Below the pieces are notes generated by a model. The model was not told the origin of the DNA and searched no databases. It saw nothing but the letters and a program-made list of their open reading frames with translations. The translations under genes and the position numbers were made by a program. Positions 12,701 to 23,703 of a stretch of DNA of 64,000 nucleotides are shown piece by piece. Position 1 is the first letter of the stretch. Every line of letters starts with the position of its first letter. Source of the stretch: Owenia fusiformis (Eukaryota; Annelida; Polychaeta; Sabellida; Oweniidae); the NCBI GenBank assembly GCA_903813345.2, contig CAIIXF020000006.1, positions 35,192,436-35,256,435 of the forward strand, read 5' to 3'.

Positions 12701-12878
12701 ATCCAAAATGGCCGCCTTAACATTTACCCAGAATGCCGAAAAACTAATCAGTCCTAAACTTTCATAGGTAGAAACATCCCTGAGAATTTCAAATGAATCC
12801 CTCAAACGGTTTGGCTGGAAACCTGTTGACAAGCCTTGACAGACAAGATTTTAGGACGGAAAATCCAAAATGGCCGCC
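6745..12878. repeat. 162-bp satellite array (AAAATGGCCGCC family), left block
   Basis: Tandem units start with TCCAAAATGGCCGCCTTAAC and end with GACAAGATTTTAGGACGGAA. Spacing of the ATGG core is 162 at 9702, 9864 and 10026. Unit variants (GGCTGCC with TTGAAATTGATCTACC; GGCCGCC with AATGAATCCCTC) alternate. A separate AT-rich segment beginning CCGACAATAAAAAAGTG recurs at 8105, 9181, 10355 and 11530, giving a higher-order repeat of about 1175 bp in the last two intervals. A GGACGGACGG tract at 8535-8575 sits inside. Short open frames across it are by-products of the repeat. Confidence 0.93.
12870..12878. repeat. Left target-site duplication of the LINE (ATGGCCGCC)
   Basis: ATGGCCGCC lies just before the poly(T) end and again at 21316-21324 just beyond the other end. 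It belongs to a satellite unit that continues on the far side of the LINE. Confidence 0.85.
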
Positions 12879-13135
12879 TTTTTTTTTTTTTTTTTTTTTA
12901 TTCTATATAAAAAGTTGTACAAATACAATATTGTAGAAAGAAAACATACAGTAGTTGCATATGCTATAATATCGTATTTATATATAATATTAGCCTTATT
13001 TAGCATAGTAGTTTTGATAAAAAGAGTAAGGGAAGGGGGGGGCAGGGGAAAAGGCAAGAGGGGGACTTTTTATGATTTTCTGCTCGATGGTTTGAGCTTG
13101 GTGAGGGGGTTTTTATGTTCCCAGTGTGTATTTTA

Positions 13136-16100
13136 CTACGTTATGAAATGTTTGAGTTTTAACCATTGCTGTTCCATAAGTTCAGGTTTTTTTCTTCTTT
13201 GGCTGATGCTTTCTTCTATTTTTTTCTCTGTTTTTAGGAAGTTTTGCCAGCCTATCATATTAGGTCTCCTTATTTTCCTTTTACATGTGTTTAGGAATAT
13301 CTTTTGTTTCAGGAATAGATGTTCGTTTTCTGTTTTTCCATCTCCGAAAAGGAATTTCTCAATCGTGGGTACATCTTCGTCAAGTTGGTTGAAAGATGTT
13401 ATTAGGAAGTCTTGTACGGCCTCACAATGGTATATTCCATGTTCTAAAGTATCTATGTCACTACGGCATAGAATGCATATATCAGTGTTATAGCCGTCTA
13501 TGTTCATTTGTTTTAGTTGTTTGTTATAGTATAGTATCCGGAAGAATATTTTTATTTGGAAATATTTCTCTTTTGTCCTGAGAATATTTTTTCTAATTTT
13601 GTGGATTTTGGCCCACATCAATGGATTTTGTAGTTGCAGTTTGTTTTGCCACTTATCTTCCATCTTCTTTGGCAGTTTCACAGCATTGTTCTTTTTTAGT
13701 AAAATCTTGTAAACTTCTTTATTGTTTGTCTTTTTTAACCATTCTGTGTTAATTGTGACATTCGGATTCTCGGTTTCTTCTTCATTTTCTCTTGGGTGTC
13801 TTAATTTTCTTTTCCAATTTTGGGGGATGGCTGTAATTATACTGTTATATTTCAAAGTATTCCTTTGGTTCATAACAATATCATATTTATGGCCTAATTC
13901 TGCTGCTGTGAGGAATCGATTTTCGTCCTGGATGTCTTTTATAAATTCAATACCTTTTTGTATCCATACTTCGTTTTTCATGATTTCTCCATTGATTTTT
14001 ATCTGTTCATTGTGCCATAATGATTGTTGCTCTGGGTTTCTCGTATCCGGAATTGTTTGATATTTTAGACTGCACCAATTTTTGTAGACTGTCTTCAGGT
14101 ACCTTAAGTCTAAAACATTTATTTTGTCACTATTTTTTGAAAGGTTCAAAGCCCATACTTCTCCCTGCGTCAGGTTCTTCAGGTAGTAGTTCCATATCTT
14201 CTTCCATTTGCCACTATATGTAGGGTCTATATATTTCTTTATCCATTTGATGCCTAGGTTTTTTACGTATGATTGTAAGTGGAGCATGTTTAGGCCACCT
14301 CTCTCTTGTTCGTTCATCATTATCTTTCTTCCAATTTTGTCTGGCTTCTCATCCCATATAAAGTTGAAAAACATGTTTTCTATTTCTTTGATAAAGTCAT
14401 CTGTTGGTGTGAGCACTGTACATAGATATGTCAGCTGAGATACGAGGAGTGATTTTATCATTATTATTTTTCCTAGAGGTGTGATGTTTCTACTTTTCCA
14501 TGCTCTAATAAGTCCTTGAATTTTGTTTCTTTTCTCTGGGAAATTTAAACTGTTTATGTCTCTTCCATCTAAAGGAATGGTTATACCAAGGACTTTTATA
14601 TCTTTATCTTGGTATTTTAGCCCTGATGCCATGCTTTCATCTCTTACTTGTTGCTGTGATAGTGCATTTTCTCTGCCTATCACGGCTTCTTCTGTTTTGT
14701 GGAGATTGATGTTCAGTCCTGAGATTTCTCCAAAATTTCTGAACTTTTTAATTACTTTTTTCGCGGATGCAATATTTCTTACAAAGACTGATGTATCATC
14801 GGCGTATTGTGAGATCTTTACTTCTCCATCTGATATTTGTATGCCTTCAATTTCTTCATCTCTTCTGATTGATTCACTCAATATTTCGGCACATAGAATA
14901 AATAAATACGGACTTAGGGGGCATCCCTGTCGTACTCCTCTGTTCAGGTTAAAGTAGCGTGATGTATACCCGTTATTTATTACTGAGCTTTTTGCATCGT
15001 TGTATATGGTTTTGATCCATTTTCTAAAGTCTGGTCCAAAATTGAAGTAATCTAGCGTCCGATCAATAAATTTCCATTCCACTGTGTCAAAAGCTTTTTC
15101 AAAGTCGATGAAAAGCATTATGCCAGATTCATTGTTTGATTTAAGGTGTTCCATACAGTCTATTATGAGTCTAATATTTTCTGATATATTTCTCCCTTTA
15201 ATAAAACCTGTTTGGTCTTCGTTAATTATTTTTGTTAAATGGGCTTTCATTCTTTCTGCTAGACATCCTGTAATTATTTTGTAGTCTGTGTTTAGCAGTG
15301 ATATTGGTCGCCAATTTAATAGGCGTAGAATGCCACGGTCTTTTTAGGTAGTTGGGTTATAATGCTTCTTTTTTGTTCGGTTGACAATTCTTCTTTAGCT
15401 AATGCTTCCTTGTAGCTTTTTACCAGTATTGGCACAACTGGTTCTTGGAAACATCTATAAAATTCGCTTGTTAAGCCGTCGCTACCTGGTGACTTCCCGG
15501 TCTTCAGGGACTTGATCTGTGTTGTTATTTCTTCTAAGGTAATATAGCCCTCGCAGCTCTGTTTTTCCTCTTCTGTGAGACTGGTGATTGATTTTATAGC
15601 AGGGAAGAATGTTTCTGAGTGCTGCCTAATGTTTGGGAGCCTGCTTCTGTACAGTTCTTCATAGAACCTTGCACTTTCTTTCCTTATTTGTTCAGGATCA
15701 TTAAGTTCCCTGCCATCGTCTGTATTCAGTTGTGTGATGTTCTTTTTTGCAAAATTTCTTTTTTCTAACTTCAGGAAGTAACTAGATTGTTTTTCACCTT
15801 CTTCCGCCCATCTTATTTTTGCTCGAAGTATTGCGCCCTTTGCTTTTTCATCATTCATCTCTTCTATCTCTCTTTGGAGTTGTTGTTCTTCTTCTCGTAG
15901 CTGTGTTTCATGGATGTAGTTATCTCTTAGGTTTGCCTCTATTTCTTGTAGCCGTCTTATTTTGTTGGTGATATCTAGGTGTTTTCCAGCGTTTTTTTGC
16001 TTAGAGTACCTAATGGACTCTGTTTTGATTTTGAATTTTATGAGTTCCCATAAATTTTGAGCAGTCATGTCCTTGTGCTCTTCAACCAAACCTCTGATTA

Positions 16101-16920
16101 GGTTTTTTATCAAAGCTACATATTCTCTATCTTCTGTTAACCTTGCATTGAATTTCCACAAACCCGGGCCACGCTCTTGAGTGCCCATCCTTAGTTGCAA
16201 TTGAACAAATTGGTGGTCAGCTATTTTGTAGGATTTTGGAGTGTGAATGTCTACGTCACTGGTATTGTTGATTAGTGGAGAGGCTATAAGGAAATAATCT
16301 AGTCTGGATTTCGTAGTGGTAGCGGCATTTGACCAGGTGAAATTTCTTTTGGTAGGGTTATTTACTCTCCATATGTCCACAAGATCATGTTCCTCCATTA
16401 GCTGCTTTATCTGCTGTCTTGTGTTTCTATGTGCATCCTGGTTGGTATTGCCTGTTTGGCTTTCTTTATCTTTGTTTGGCTCTAGGGGCACGTTGAAATC
16501 TCCTCCTATTATAATAGAATAATGATTACGCCCTTCTCTCAGTTTTTTTGCGATATTGTTGAAAAGAGTATTGTTGTCATTGTTATGTCCATATATGTTC
16601 ACTAAGGTTATTTCCTTTCCTTCTATTTTAGTATTTATTATTATGTATCTTCCATCTTCTCCGATGTCGCTGTCTTCAATTTGGATGTCTGCCTTATGAG
16701 AGAATAGTATACCAACTCCGACTGAATTTGTGGCCCTTTCTGTAAAATATGATGTCATGCCCCATTCATTTTCCCATTGTTTTGCTTGTTTCATGCCGCA
16801 GTGGGTCTCTTGTATGAGTAGAACGTCATAATTTTCGTTCCGAGCGTGTAAGAAGAGTTTTCTTCTTTTTACCTGGTCTTGCAAGCCCCTCACATTAATG
16901 GTACCTATTTTAACCACCAT
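13136..16920 (-). pseudogene. LINE ORF2: AP endonuclease plus reverse transcriptase, one frameshift
   Basis: Starts at ATG 16920 and ends at TAG 13136-13138. The N-terminal part is an apurinic-type endonuclease: TINVRGLQD, LLIQETH, IIGGDFNVP, TWSN, SRLDYFLI and IADHQF. The second part is a reverse transcriptase: FIKGRN, FIDFEKAFDTVEW, GVRQGCPLSPYLF and QYADD (near 14795-14810). Then comes a long C-terminal region with a Cys/His cluster (CILCRSDIDTLEHGIYHC), as in L1-clade ORF2. The frame breaks in a homopolymer at 15341-15345: endonuclease frame before it, RT frame after it, consistent with loss of one base. About 1260 codons in total. The frameshift could be real or a sequencing error. Confidence 0.92.
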
Positions 16921-18019
16921 CGTCCTTGTATTTGTATATAGGCCCTCTTGAAATTAGCCCTGCCCCCTTTTTTGTATACATAATAATGTCTTTTATTTGA
17001 CACTTTTCTATGTTTTTAAGGCACTTAGGAAAATGCCTCATTTTTTTAAAAAAAAAAAAGATAGAAATACAAAAGTTGCAAAGAATGAGAAGATTGAGGA
17101 GAAATTGACAAATCAACCTGAAAAGTTAATCGGTCAATTTTCCATCATGTGGGATTGAGACTTCCAGGGTACTCCTTGAAAATTATTTTCTTGTGCGATT
17201 GAAACGGAGTTGAGGTTTGCTATTTAGACATTGATTGTGCTATAGGCTGTGGTTGACATTAACTCCGATACTATTAGCCTAAAAATAAATAAAAAATTGA
17301 TCTAGCCTACAGTCACAGTGACCTAAAAAGGGAAACTGTTTTTTGAAAAAGCGAAGATAATTTTACCTTGGAATTGTCAGTGTTTCTCTTTGTATTGTCT
17401 AGGACTGGGGGTTGAATACATGAAGCGCTAGGTAAAGCCGGCCTCTCGCGTGTTATTATCGGAAACTTCTTATGATTAGGTCCAAGGCATGTCCAGTGAG
17501 CATTATAACAACTCCCCCCCCCCACCAATTAATTAGTAAGACACAACAACACAAAAAGATCTGGATCATATAGGAAACATCCTTCTTCCAGAACTATTGG
17601 TATAAAGGTATATAAAGGTATTAGGTTGTAAAGTTGAGAAATTGCTGAAATTATTATGATTTTTGAATTTTTCTTTTCCGCTGACGTCATTGAGGAAGGT
17701 AATTCATTTTGATTGGTTGAGCCAGCGTTATGCGCGCGCAGCGTATCGATTACCTAGTAACGGCTTTATTGATAAACAAATGTGTGTTTTTACCTTGGAA
17801 TGCTTTACTTCCTTGTTTTTGTTTCATGTTTTCAACCCCTTCGTCCTCTATTTTTGTGAAGAGAAAATATCTTAATTTACTTTCTCGATAAAACTGATAA
17901 TATTAGCGTAATATAAGTTTCGGTTGACTTATGAGGGGAGTTGTTTAGTGTGGAAATTAACGGGTTTTGATACTGTATTTTTGTCTGACGGTAAAACATT
18001 TTCTCAGGGTTGTTGTCTC
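16921..18019 (-). other. LINE inter-ORF spacer, about 1.1 kb
   Basis: Between the ORF1 stop and the ORF2 start. It holds a T/A-rich stretch near 17041-17060 and a C-run near 17513-17523. The frames in it are short and unlike any LINE domain. This is long for an L1-type spacer, so it may hide an older insertion, but I find no terminal repeats that prove it. Confidence 0.5.
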
Positions 18020-21000
18020 TTAATCGTCTTTGAGTGTGGCCCTGGGCTGCTTTTCATCCCTGTTTCTGGTCTTGCTTAGCGCTTCTGTGTAGATGGCATC
18101 CAGGTTTACTTTCTTTCCGTCGATCCATAAATGCAAGCCTGCCCATCTGTACTTTTTCTGGCTCTCTTTTGCAGGTTTAATATACGTTTTGAAGGCTTGA
18201 CTTTTTATATTGCGTGCTTCTTCCGGCAGGTCTTCACCGATTTTACTGTTTATAGGTGGTTTTTTAACCCACGCCTTTGATCTGATTTGTTCAGCCGTTG
18301 GTGCATCTGCAAGTTGTACTATCAATGGTCTAGCTTTAGTTTTAATTTGTTGTTGTTCTAAGCGTCCGATTCTGTACGCATTCAGCACCCGGACGGGACA
18401 GAGTTTTGTTTACTCAGTTTCTGCCGCTTTGATGGGAATTTCCGTCCTTTCCTCTGGCAGATCATAAATAATGACATTGTTTCTTCTGAGAGACATGTTC
18501 ACTTCAATGTTTTTTATCTGTAGTTCGCGCATTCCGCCTATCAATTCCGGTCTTTTCTCCATTTTTTCTTTCAAATCCGAAAAATCTTTGTTGATTTTTT
18601 CGATCTTTTCTTCCATTTTCGTCGATAGCTCTCCGAAACTACCCTTAGCAAAAGCGCATGGGTTTTTTTCCATGCAAAGCACATGCAAAGTCCATGCAAT
18701 CAGAAAAAATCCATGCGAGTCCATGCAATTCGCTTGGAAAGAGAAGGCTGAACAGAAAACCCATGCACTTATCCATGCAATGCCCATGCAAAGTCCATGC
18801 GAATGAAACTTTAAAAATTCCCCAAAATATATTTCCATGCAATCACCATGCAATTCACATGCAGCATGCAACTACCATGCAAAGTCCATGCAACTGTTTT
18901 ATTATAGAAAACTAAAATCCATGCAAGTACCATGCCATTTTGCATGTATGCGCATGGACTACTGAAATCCATGCAAGAACCATGCAATATCAGACTGAAT
19001 CCTAATTCCAAAACGAGGCTCATGCAGCCTCTCTTTCAATCAAAGCTGGCTTAGCCATTTTGGTTTTGGTAAGTCTTCACAAAATCCTATAACATCGGCC
19101 CTGATGCAGTTTTACTTTATTTGATTTTGATGTCAACTTTACCATTAGGTATTAGTTGTGCATTTGTTCCAGTTTCATCATCATTGTTCATTTAGTTATC
19201 CATTTTCTTAAGCTTCAAATTTCTTTTCAATATATCCATTGAATCTTTCTACCTTTTGTGCTTTGCCTGCAGTTTTGATCTTTTCACCTAGAATTCATTC
19301 TAATCTGAATCATGATGGCATTATATCCTGGGCTGTAATTCAATATGGGTCAGTTTATTTGTATAGGTTTTACATAGGACATATACATTCATTAACGAAG
19401 CAAGGCCCAATAAATTATATAGACCCATATTTTATGGGGTTTTTTCTTGAAAAAATTGAATATGCAAAAGAGTGTCATTGTGACATCATAATTCAAGATG
19501 GCGGATTTGAACTTTTTACAAGACAGAATTATTTTAGCATTTTTTGTTTAAAACTTCAATTTAAAGATCTGAGCAGAACTACTTGTATAGATCTTTAATG
19601 CTGATCATTCTGTGATATTTGTACTATATAGCATAACTCCTACAAATACTTTTTAAAGCGCTTAGACAGAAAATTCCAGGAAAATCCCCATGGCGATTTA
19701 CAGGATTTAACATGGGATTTTTGTTTTTGTAATTTATTGCAATTCGTTATGCTTTGGACCCCCTGTATCTTCATTAATATTATTCTCTGATCACAGTGCT
19801 TCAAAATTCAGAATATCTTTGCATTCTCTCCCCCTGCGATAAGCAGTTAGCATTTCGCCAATTAAGCATTAGGTGAACTATGTGAACTAACTGTAAATTA
19901 AGTTTAAAATCTGACCAATCAGAATGTGCTCTTGATGTAAATTGGATGTATCCTAAAGTGTAAACTGAGTGTAAACTTAGGTGTAAATTAGCTCATTTGC
20001 ATGTGAAATTGGTCACCTATTTACTGGGTGTAAAGTAAGTGTAAACTGAGTGTAAACTTAAGTGAAAACTAAGTGCGAACTGGATGTAAAGTAGATGTAA
20101 ACTTAAGTGTAAAGTGGGTGTATACTAAGGTGTAAACTGAGTGTAAATTAAAGTGTAAATTAGCTCATTTGCATATGAAATTGGTGGTGACATTTGTCAG
20201 CTTAAATGCCTTATTATAAATGTTTCATTTAGAAGACTTCTGATCACATGGCATCCTTGACCTAATGTGCAGCAGAGGAAGCAGTACTATTATTAACTCT
20301 CACAATCTAAAATAAAACAGGTGCTCCTTGATTGATTGACATTGTCAGTAAGGTTGATACTAGTATACGAATTGTATATTACGGGCAGAACAGCAGATGC
20401 ATGGATGTAGCATGAACCATACAAGTCCATGCAAAATTGCATGTGGATTGCATGGTTTTCGTTAAAACCCATGCAGATGCATTCAATTTTGCATGTGGAT
20501 TAACGTGCTTTGCATGGATTTGAATGGGTGCCGCATGGACTTTGCATGGATTTGAATGGATTTTGCATGGACTTTGCATGGATTTGAATGGATGTTGCAT
20601 GGATCATGCGAGTCCATGCAATATTGCATGTGGATTGCATGGTTTTCATATAAATCCATGCAGATGCATGCAATTTTGCATGGACATTGCATGGAACTTA
20701 TTAACAATATTTCTCGCAGCCTGCATGGACTTTGCATGTGGATTAACGTGCTTTGCATGGATTTGAATGGATGTCGCATGGACTTTGCATGGATTTGAAT
20801 GGATGTTGCATGGACTTTGCATGGATTTGAATGGATGTTGCATGGTTTTTTTAAATGAGTTAAAATTCTGCTGCATGTGTTTTGCATGGGTATTGCATGG
20901 AAAAATCGCATGGACTTTGCATGGACTTTGCATGCATGCGGTTTTGCTAAGGGCTACCTTCCAAATTGGCTTGTAGTGTTTTTATTTCATTAAGTTCAGG

Positions 21001-21258
21001 CCTGAGAGCTTCTAAAAGTTCTTTGACAAGCGTATTTCTTGAAGATTCTGCCATGTTAGTTTTTTCAGCGACTGGATTTGCCGACGCCATATTTGATTGT
21101 CCTTTGTTTACATTGTCAACCGATTCCAAATTATTTTCTTCTTTGTTTTTTGTCTCTGAAACGGCCGAAGCGTGTCGTTTTAGGAAGAATCTTGTGATTC
21201 TCCGATTGCTGTCTTTTTTTGGCAGTTTAATACCTGGTTTATTGTCCCTTTTTGGCAT
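18020..21258 (-). pseudogene. LINE ORF1 (RNA-binding protein), interrupted by a DNA element and one stop
   Basis: Starts at ATG 21258 (MPKRDNKPGIK, basic N terminus). It runs to 20957, is interrupted by the element at 18642-20953 plus a 3-bp duplication, and resumes in the same frame near 18641 with a coiled-coil-like stretch (MEEKIEKINKDFSDLKEK). An RRM-like strand follows (NNVIIYDLPEE). An in-frame TAA at 18410-18412 breaks it. The C-terminal domain (RVLNAYRIGRLEQ, RPLIVQLAD) then stays open to 18020. About 308 codons without the insertion. The order coiled coil, RRM, C-terminal domain is that of L1-type ORF1p nucleic-acid chaperones. Confidence 0.82.
18642..20953. mobile_element. 2.3-kb non-autonomous DNA transposon with CATGCAA subterminal arrays
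   Basis: Terminal inverted repeats: CCCTTAGCAAAAGCGCATG on the left, and the complement of CCCTTAGCAAAACCGCATG on the right. The target duplication is 3 bp: CTA at 18639-18641 and 20954-20956. Removing the element and one CTA gives a continuous ORF1 frame, which proves the boundaries. About 370 bp at the left end is full of CATGCAA words. About 550 bp at the right end carries TTGCATG in inverted orientation, with TTTGCATGGATTTGAATGGA units. The middle (19100-20370) has no transposase; 19900-20170 has a GTGTAAACT-rich repeat. The 3-bp duplication fits PIF/Harbinger by length only. Confidence 0.88.
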
Positions 21259-21315
21259 TTATTTAGCTTATATACGGGAGCCCCAAAAAGTCTGACTTCC
21301 CTTTATCTCCTCTCC

Positions 21316-22816
21316 ATGGCCGCCTTAACATTTACCCAGAATGCCGAAAAACTAATCAGTTCTAAATTTTCATAGGTAGAAACATCCCTGAGAATTTCAA
21401 ATGAATCCCTCAAACGGTTTGGCTGGAAACCTGTAGACAAGCCTTCACAGACACGATTTTAGGACGAAAAATCCAAAATGGCTGCCTTAACGTTTACCAA
21501 GAATGCCGAAAAACTAATCAGTTCTAAACTTTTATTAAACTATTATTGAGTTATAAACTTTCATAGGTAGAAACATCCCTCAGAATTTCAAATGAATCCC
21601 TCAAACGGTTTGGCTGGAATCCTGTAGACAAGCCTTCACAGACACGATTTTAGGACGAAAAATCCAAAATGGCTGCCTTAACGTTTACCAAGAATGCCGA
21701 AAAACTAATCAGTTCTAAACTTTTATAGGTAGAAACATCCCTGAGAATTTCAAATGAATCACTCAAACGGTTTGGCTCGAAACTATAGACAAACTAAAAC
21801 CTTGACAGACAAGATTTTAGGACGGAAAATCCAAAATGGCCGCCTAACATTTATCCAGAATGTCGAAAAACTAATCAGTTCTGATCTTTCATAGGTAGAA
21901 ACATCCCTGAGAATTTCAAATGAATCCCTCAAACGGTTTGGCTGGAAACCTGTTGACAAGCCTTGACAGACAAGATTTTAGGACGGAAAATCCAAAATGG
22001 CCGCCTTAACATTTACCCAGAATGCCGAAAAACGAATCAGTTCTAAACTTTCATAGGTAGAAACATCCCTGAGAATTTAAAATGAATCCCTCAAACGGTT
22101 TGGCTGGAAACCTGTAGACAAGCCTTGACAGACAAGATTTTGGGACGGAAAATCCAAAATGGCCGCCTTAACATTTACCCAGAATGCCGAAAAACTACCC
22201 TGCGTGCAGAGTCTAGTTAAACTACAAGCTCTCTTTTAAGAAGTGAAGTCAAACGAACGCAAAGGGTACCGAAAAACTAATCAGTTCTAAACTTTCATAG
22301 GTAGAAACATCCCTGAGAATTTCAAATGAATCCCAAACGGTTTGGCTGGAAACCTGTAGACAAGCCTTGACAGACAAGATTTTAGGACGGAAAATCCAAA
22401 ATGGCCGCCTTAACATTAACCAGAATGCCGAAAAACTAATCAGTCCTAAACTTTCATAGGTAGAAACATCCCTGAGAATTTCAAATGAATCCCTCAAACG
22501 GTTTGGCTGAAAACCTGTGGACAAGCCTTGACAGACAAGATTTTAGGACGGAAAATCCAAAATGGCCGCCTTAACATTTACCCAGAATGCCGAAAAACGA
22601 ATCAGTTCTAAATTTTCATAGGTAGAAACATCCCTGAGAATTTCAAATGAATCCCTCAAACGGTTTGGCTGGAAACCTGTAGACAAGCCTTGACAGACAA
22701 GATTTTAGGACGGAAAATCCAAAATGGCCGCCTTAACATTTACCCAGAATGCCGAAAAACAATCAGTTCTAAACTTTCATAGGTAGATACATCCCTGAGA
22801 ATTTCAAATGAATCCC
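21316..22816. repeat. 162-bp satellite array, right block
   Basis: Continuation of the satellite beyond the LINE. The first unit is joined at the duplicated ATGGCCGCC. It contains the 73-bp element at 22196-22268 and ends abruptly at AATGAATCCC near 22816. Confidence 0.92.
22196..22268. mobile_element. 73-bp micro-MITE with 9-bp target duplication
   Basis: Starts TACCCTGCGTGCAGAG and ends AACGCAAAGGGTA. It is flanked on both sides by CCGAAAAAC (22187-22195 and 22269-22277), which is part of the satellite unit and single elsewhere. Both halves match, in reverse orientation, the two ends of the 1003-bp element at 44587-45589. Confidence 0.85.
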
Positions 22817-22954
22817 GATTACAATAATAAGGGTGCGATAATAATATTGTTAAATTTGATTGATTATGTCTTGTCATGTGAATAGTGTTTAAATAGTACA
22901 CTTGAACTGTGTTACTCACTTCGAGAGCCATGTTAGATTTTGAAACTTATGGCT

Positions 22955-23470
22955 CTCAAACGGAGAAGTGAACAGCTGATCAATCGTGACCTTTGAAATC
23001 GAATTAAGTCGATCCGCGGCTTACTTTTGGTCTCTAACTGTGTCTTACATCAGTATCATCAATCCGTGTAAGTATTGGAGCGCTGGAGTACTTCTTTTTC
23101 GATCAAGACTTGTAAATTGTTCATCGAGTTAAAGTTTTACAGACCTATTTCCAATATGGCGGTTTGCTAGGTGCGAGATACGCAACGAACGAAATGAATT
23201 TTGAGAATTAGTTAGGTTCGGACAACCTCCGGAGATTTACGAAAATGTCCGAGCAGAAACCGCCATATTGGAATTTGGCAGTAAAACGATTCATTCGTCT
23301 AACAATTACAAGTCTTGATCGAAAAAGAAGTACTCCAGCGCTCCAATACTTACACGGATTGATGATACTGATGTAAGACACAGTTAGAGACCAAAAGTAA
23401 GCCGCGGATCGACTTAATTCGATTTCAAAGGTCACGATCATTGAGCTGTCCAAATGCTCCGTGGGAAAGC
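22955..23470. mobile_element. Foldback element, near-perfect arms of about 180 bp
   Basis: 22985-23166 pairs with 23256-23436, with only isolated mismatches (for example GTGACCTTTGAAATCGAATT against its complement). A spacer of about 90 bases separates the arms. Weaker pairing extends outward to about 22955 and 23470. The arms contain CCAATATGGCGGTTT. The open frame here is only a by-product of the palindrome. Confidence 0.85.
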
Positions 23471-23703
23471 TATTATATCAAAATCCAAATAGCTTTCGCA
23501 GGAAGTAAGAACTGTGTTGTCTCAACAATATATCAAATGTGAATGGTTCATTATTAGCCAATATTTGCAAAAGTTAATGTAAATTGATGAGCTATACCGG
23601 GCGGGAAGAAATATAGTCTATACCATGACATTATTAAAAAACATTTATTAAGAGGCCATACACATGGATCTCCTATCCATCTTATTATTATCATTCATTA
23701 TTG

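Larger units (their letters stand above)
12879..21315 (-). mobile_element. Full-length Tx1/L1-type LINE inserted in the satellite
   Basis: The element lies on the minus strand: poly(A) tail as a T run at 12879-12899, ORF2 at 16920-13136, ORF1 at 21258-18020, and a 5' UTR of only about 57 bp. A 9-bp target duplication flanks it. Without the 2312-bp DNA element inside ORF1 it would be about 6.1 kb, typical of a complete two-ORF L1-clade element. Lesions are few: one single-base frameshift in ORF2, one stop in ORF1 and the DNA insertion. It therefore looks young, but this copy is unlikely to be active. Confidence 0.9.

Noticed and set aside
12870-14957. Plus-strand frames opposite the LINE
   Set aside because: Antisense shadows of ORF2; rich in Phe/Ser/Leu as expected from the reverse of an A-rich coding strand.
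18410-20976. Several frames rich in His, Met, Gln and Cys on both strands (HGLCM, KSMQSPCK)
   Set aside because: They arise from CATGCAA/TTGCATG arrays and are open in many frames at once, with no conserved domain.
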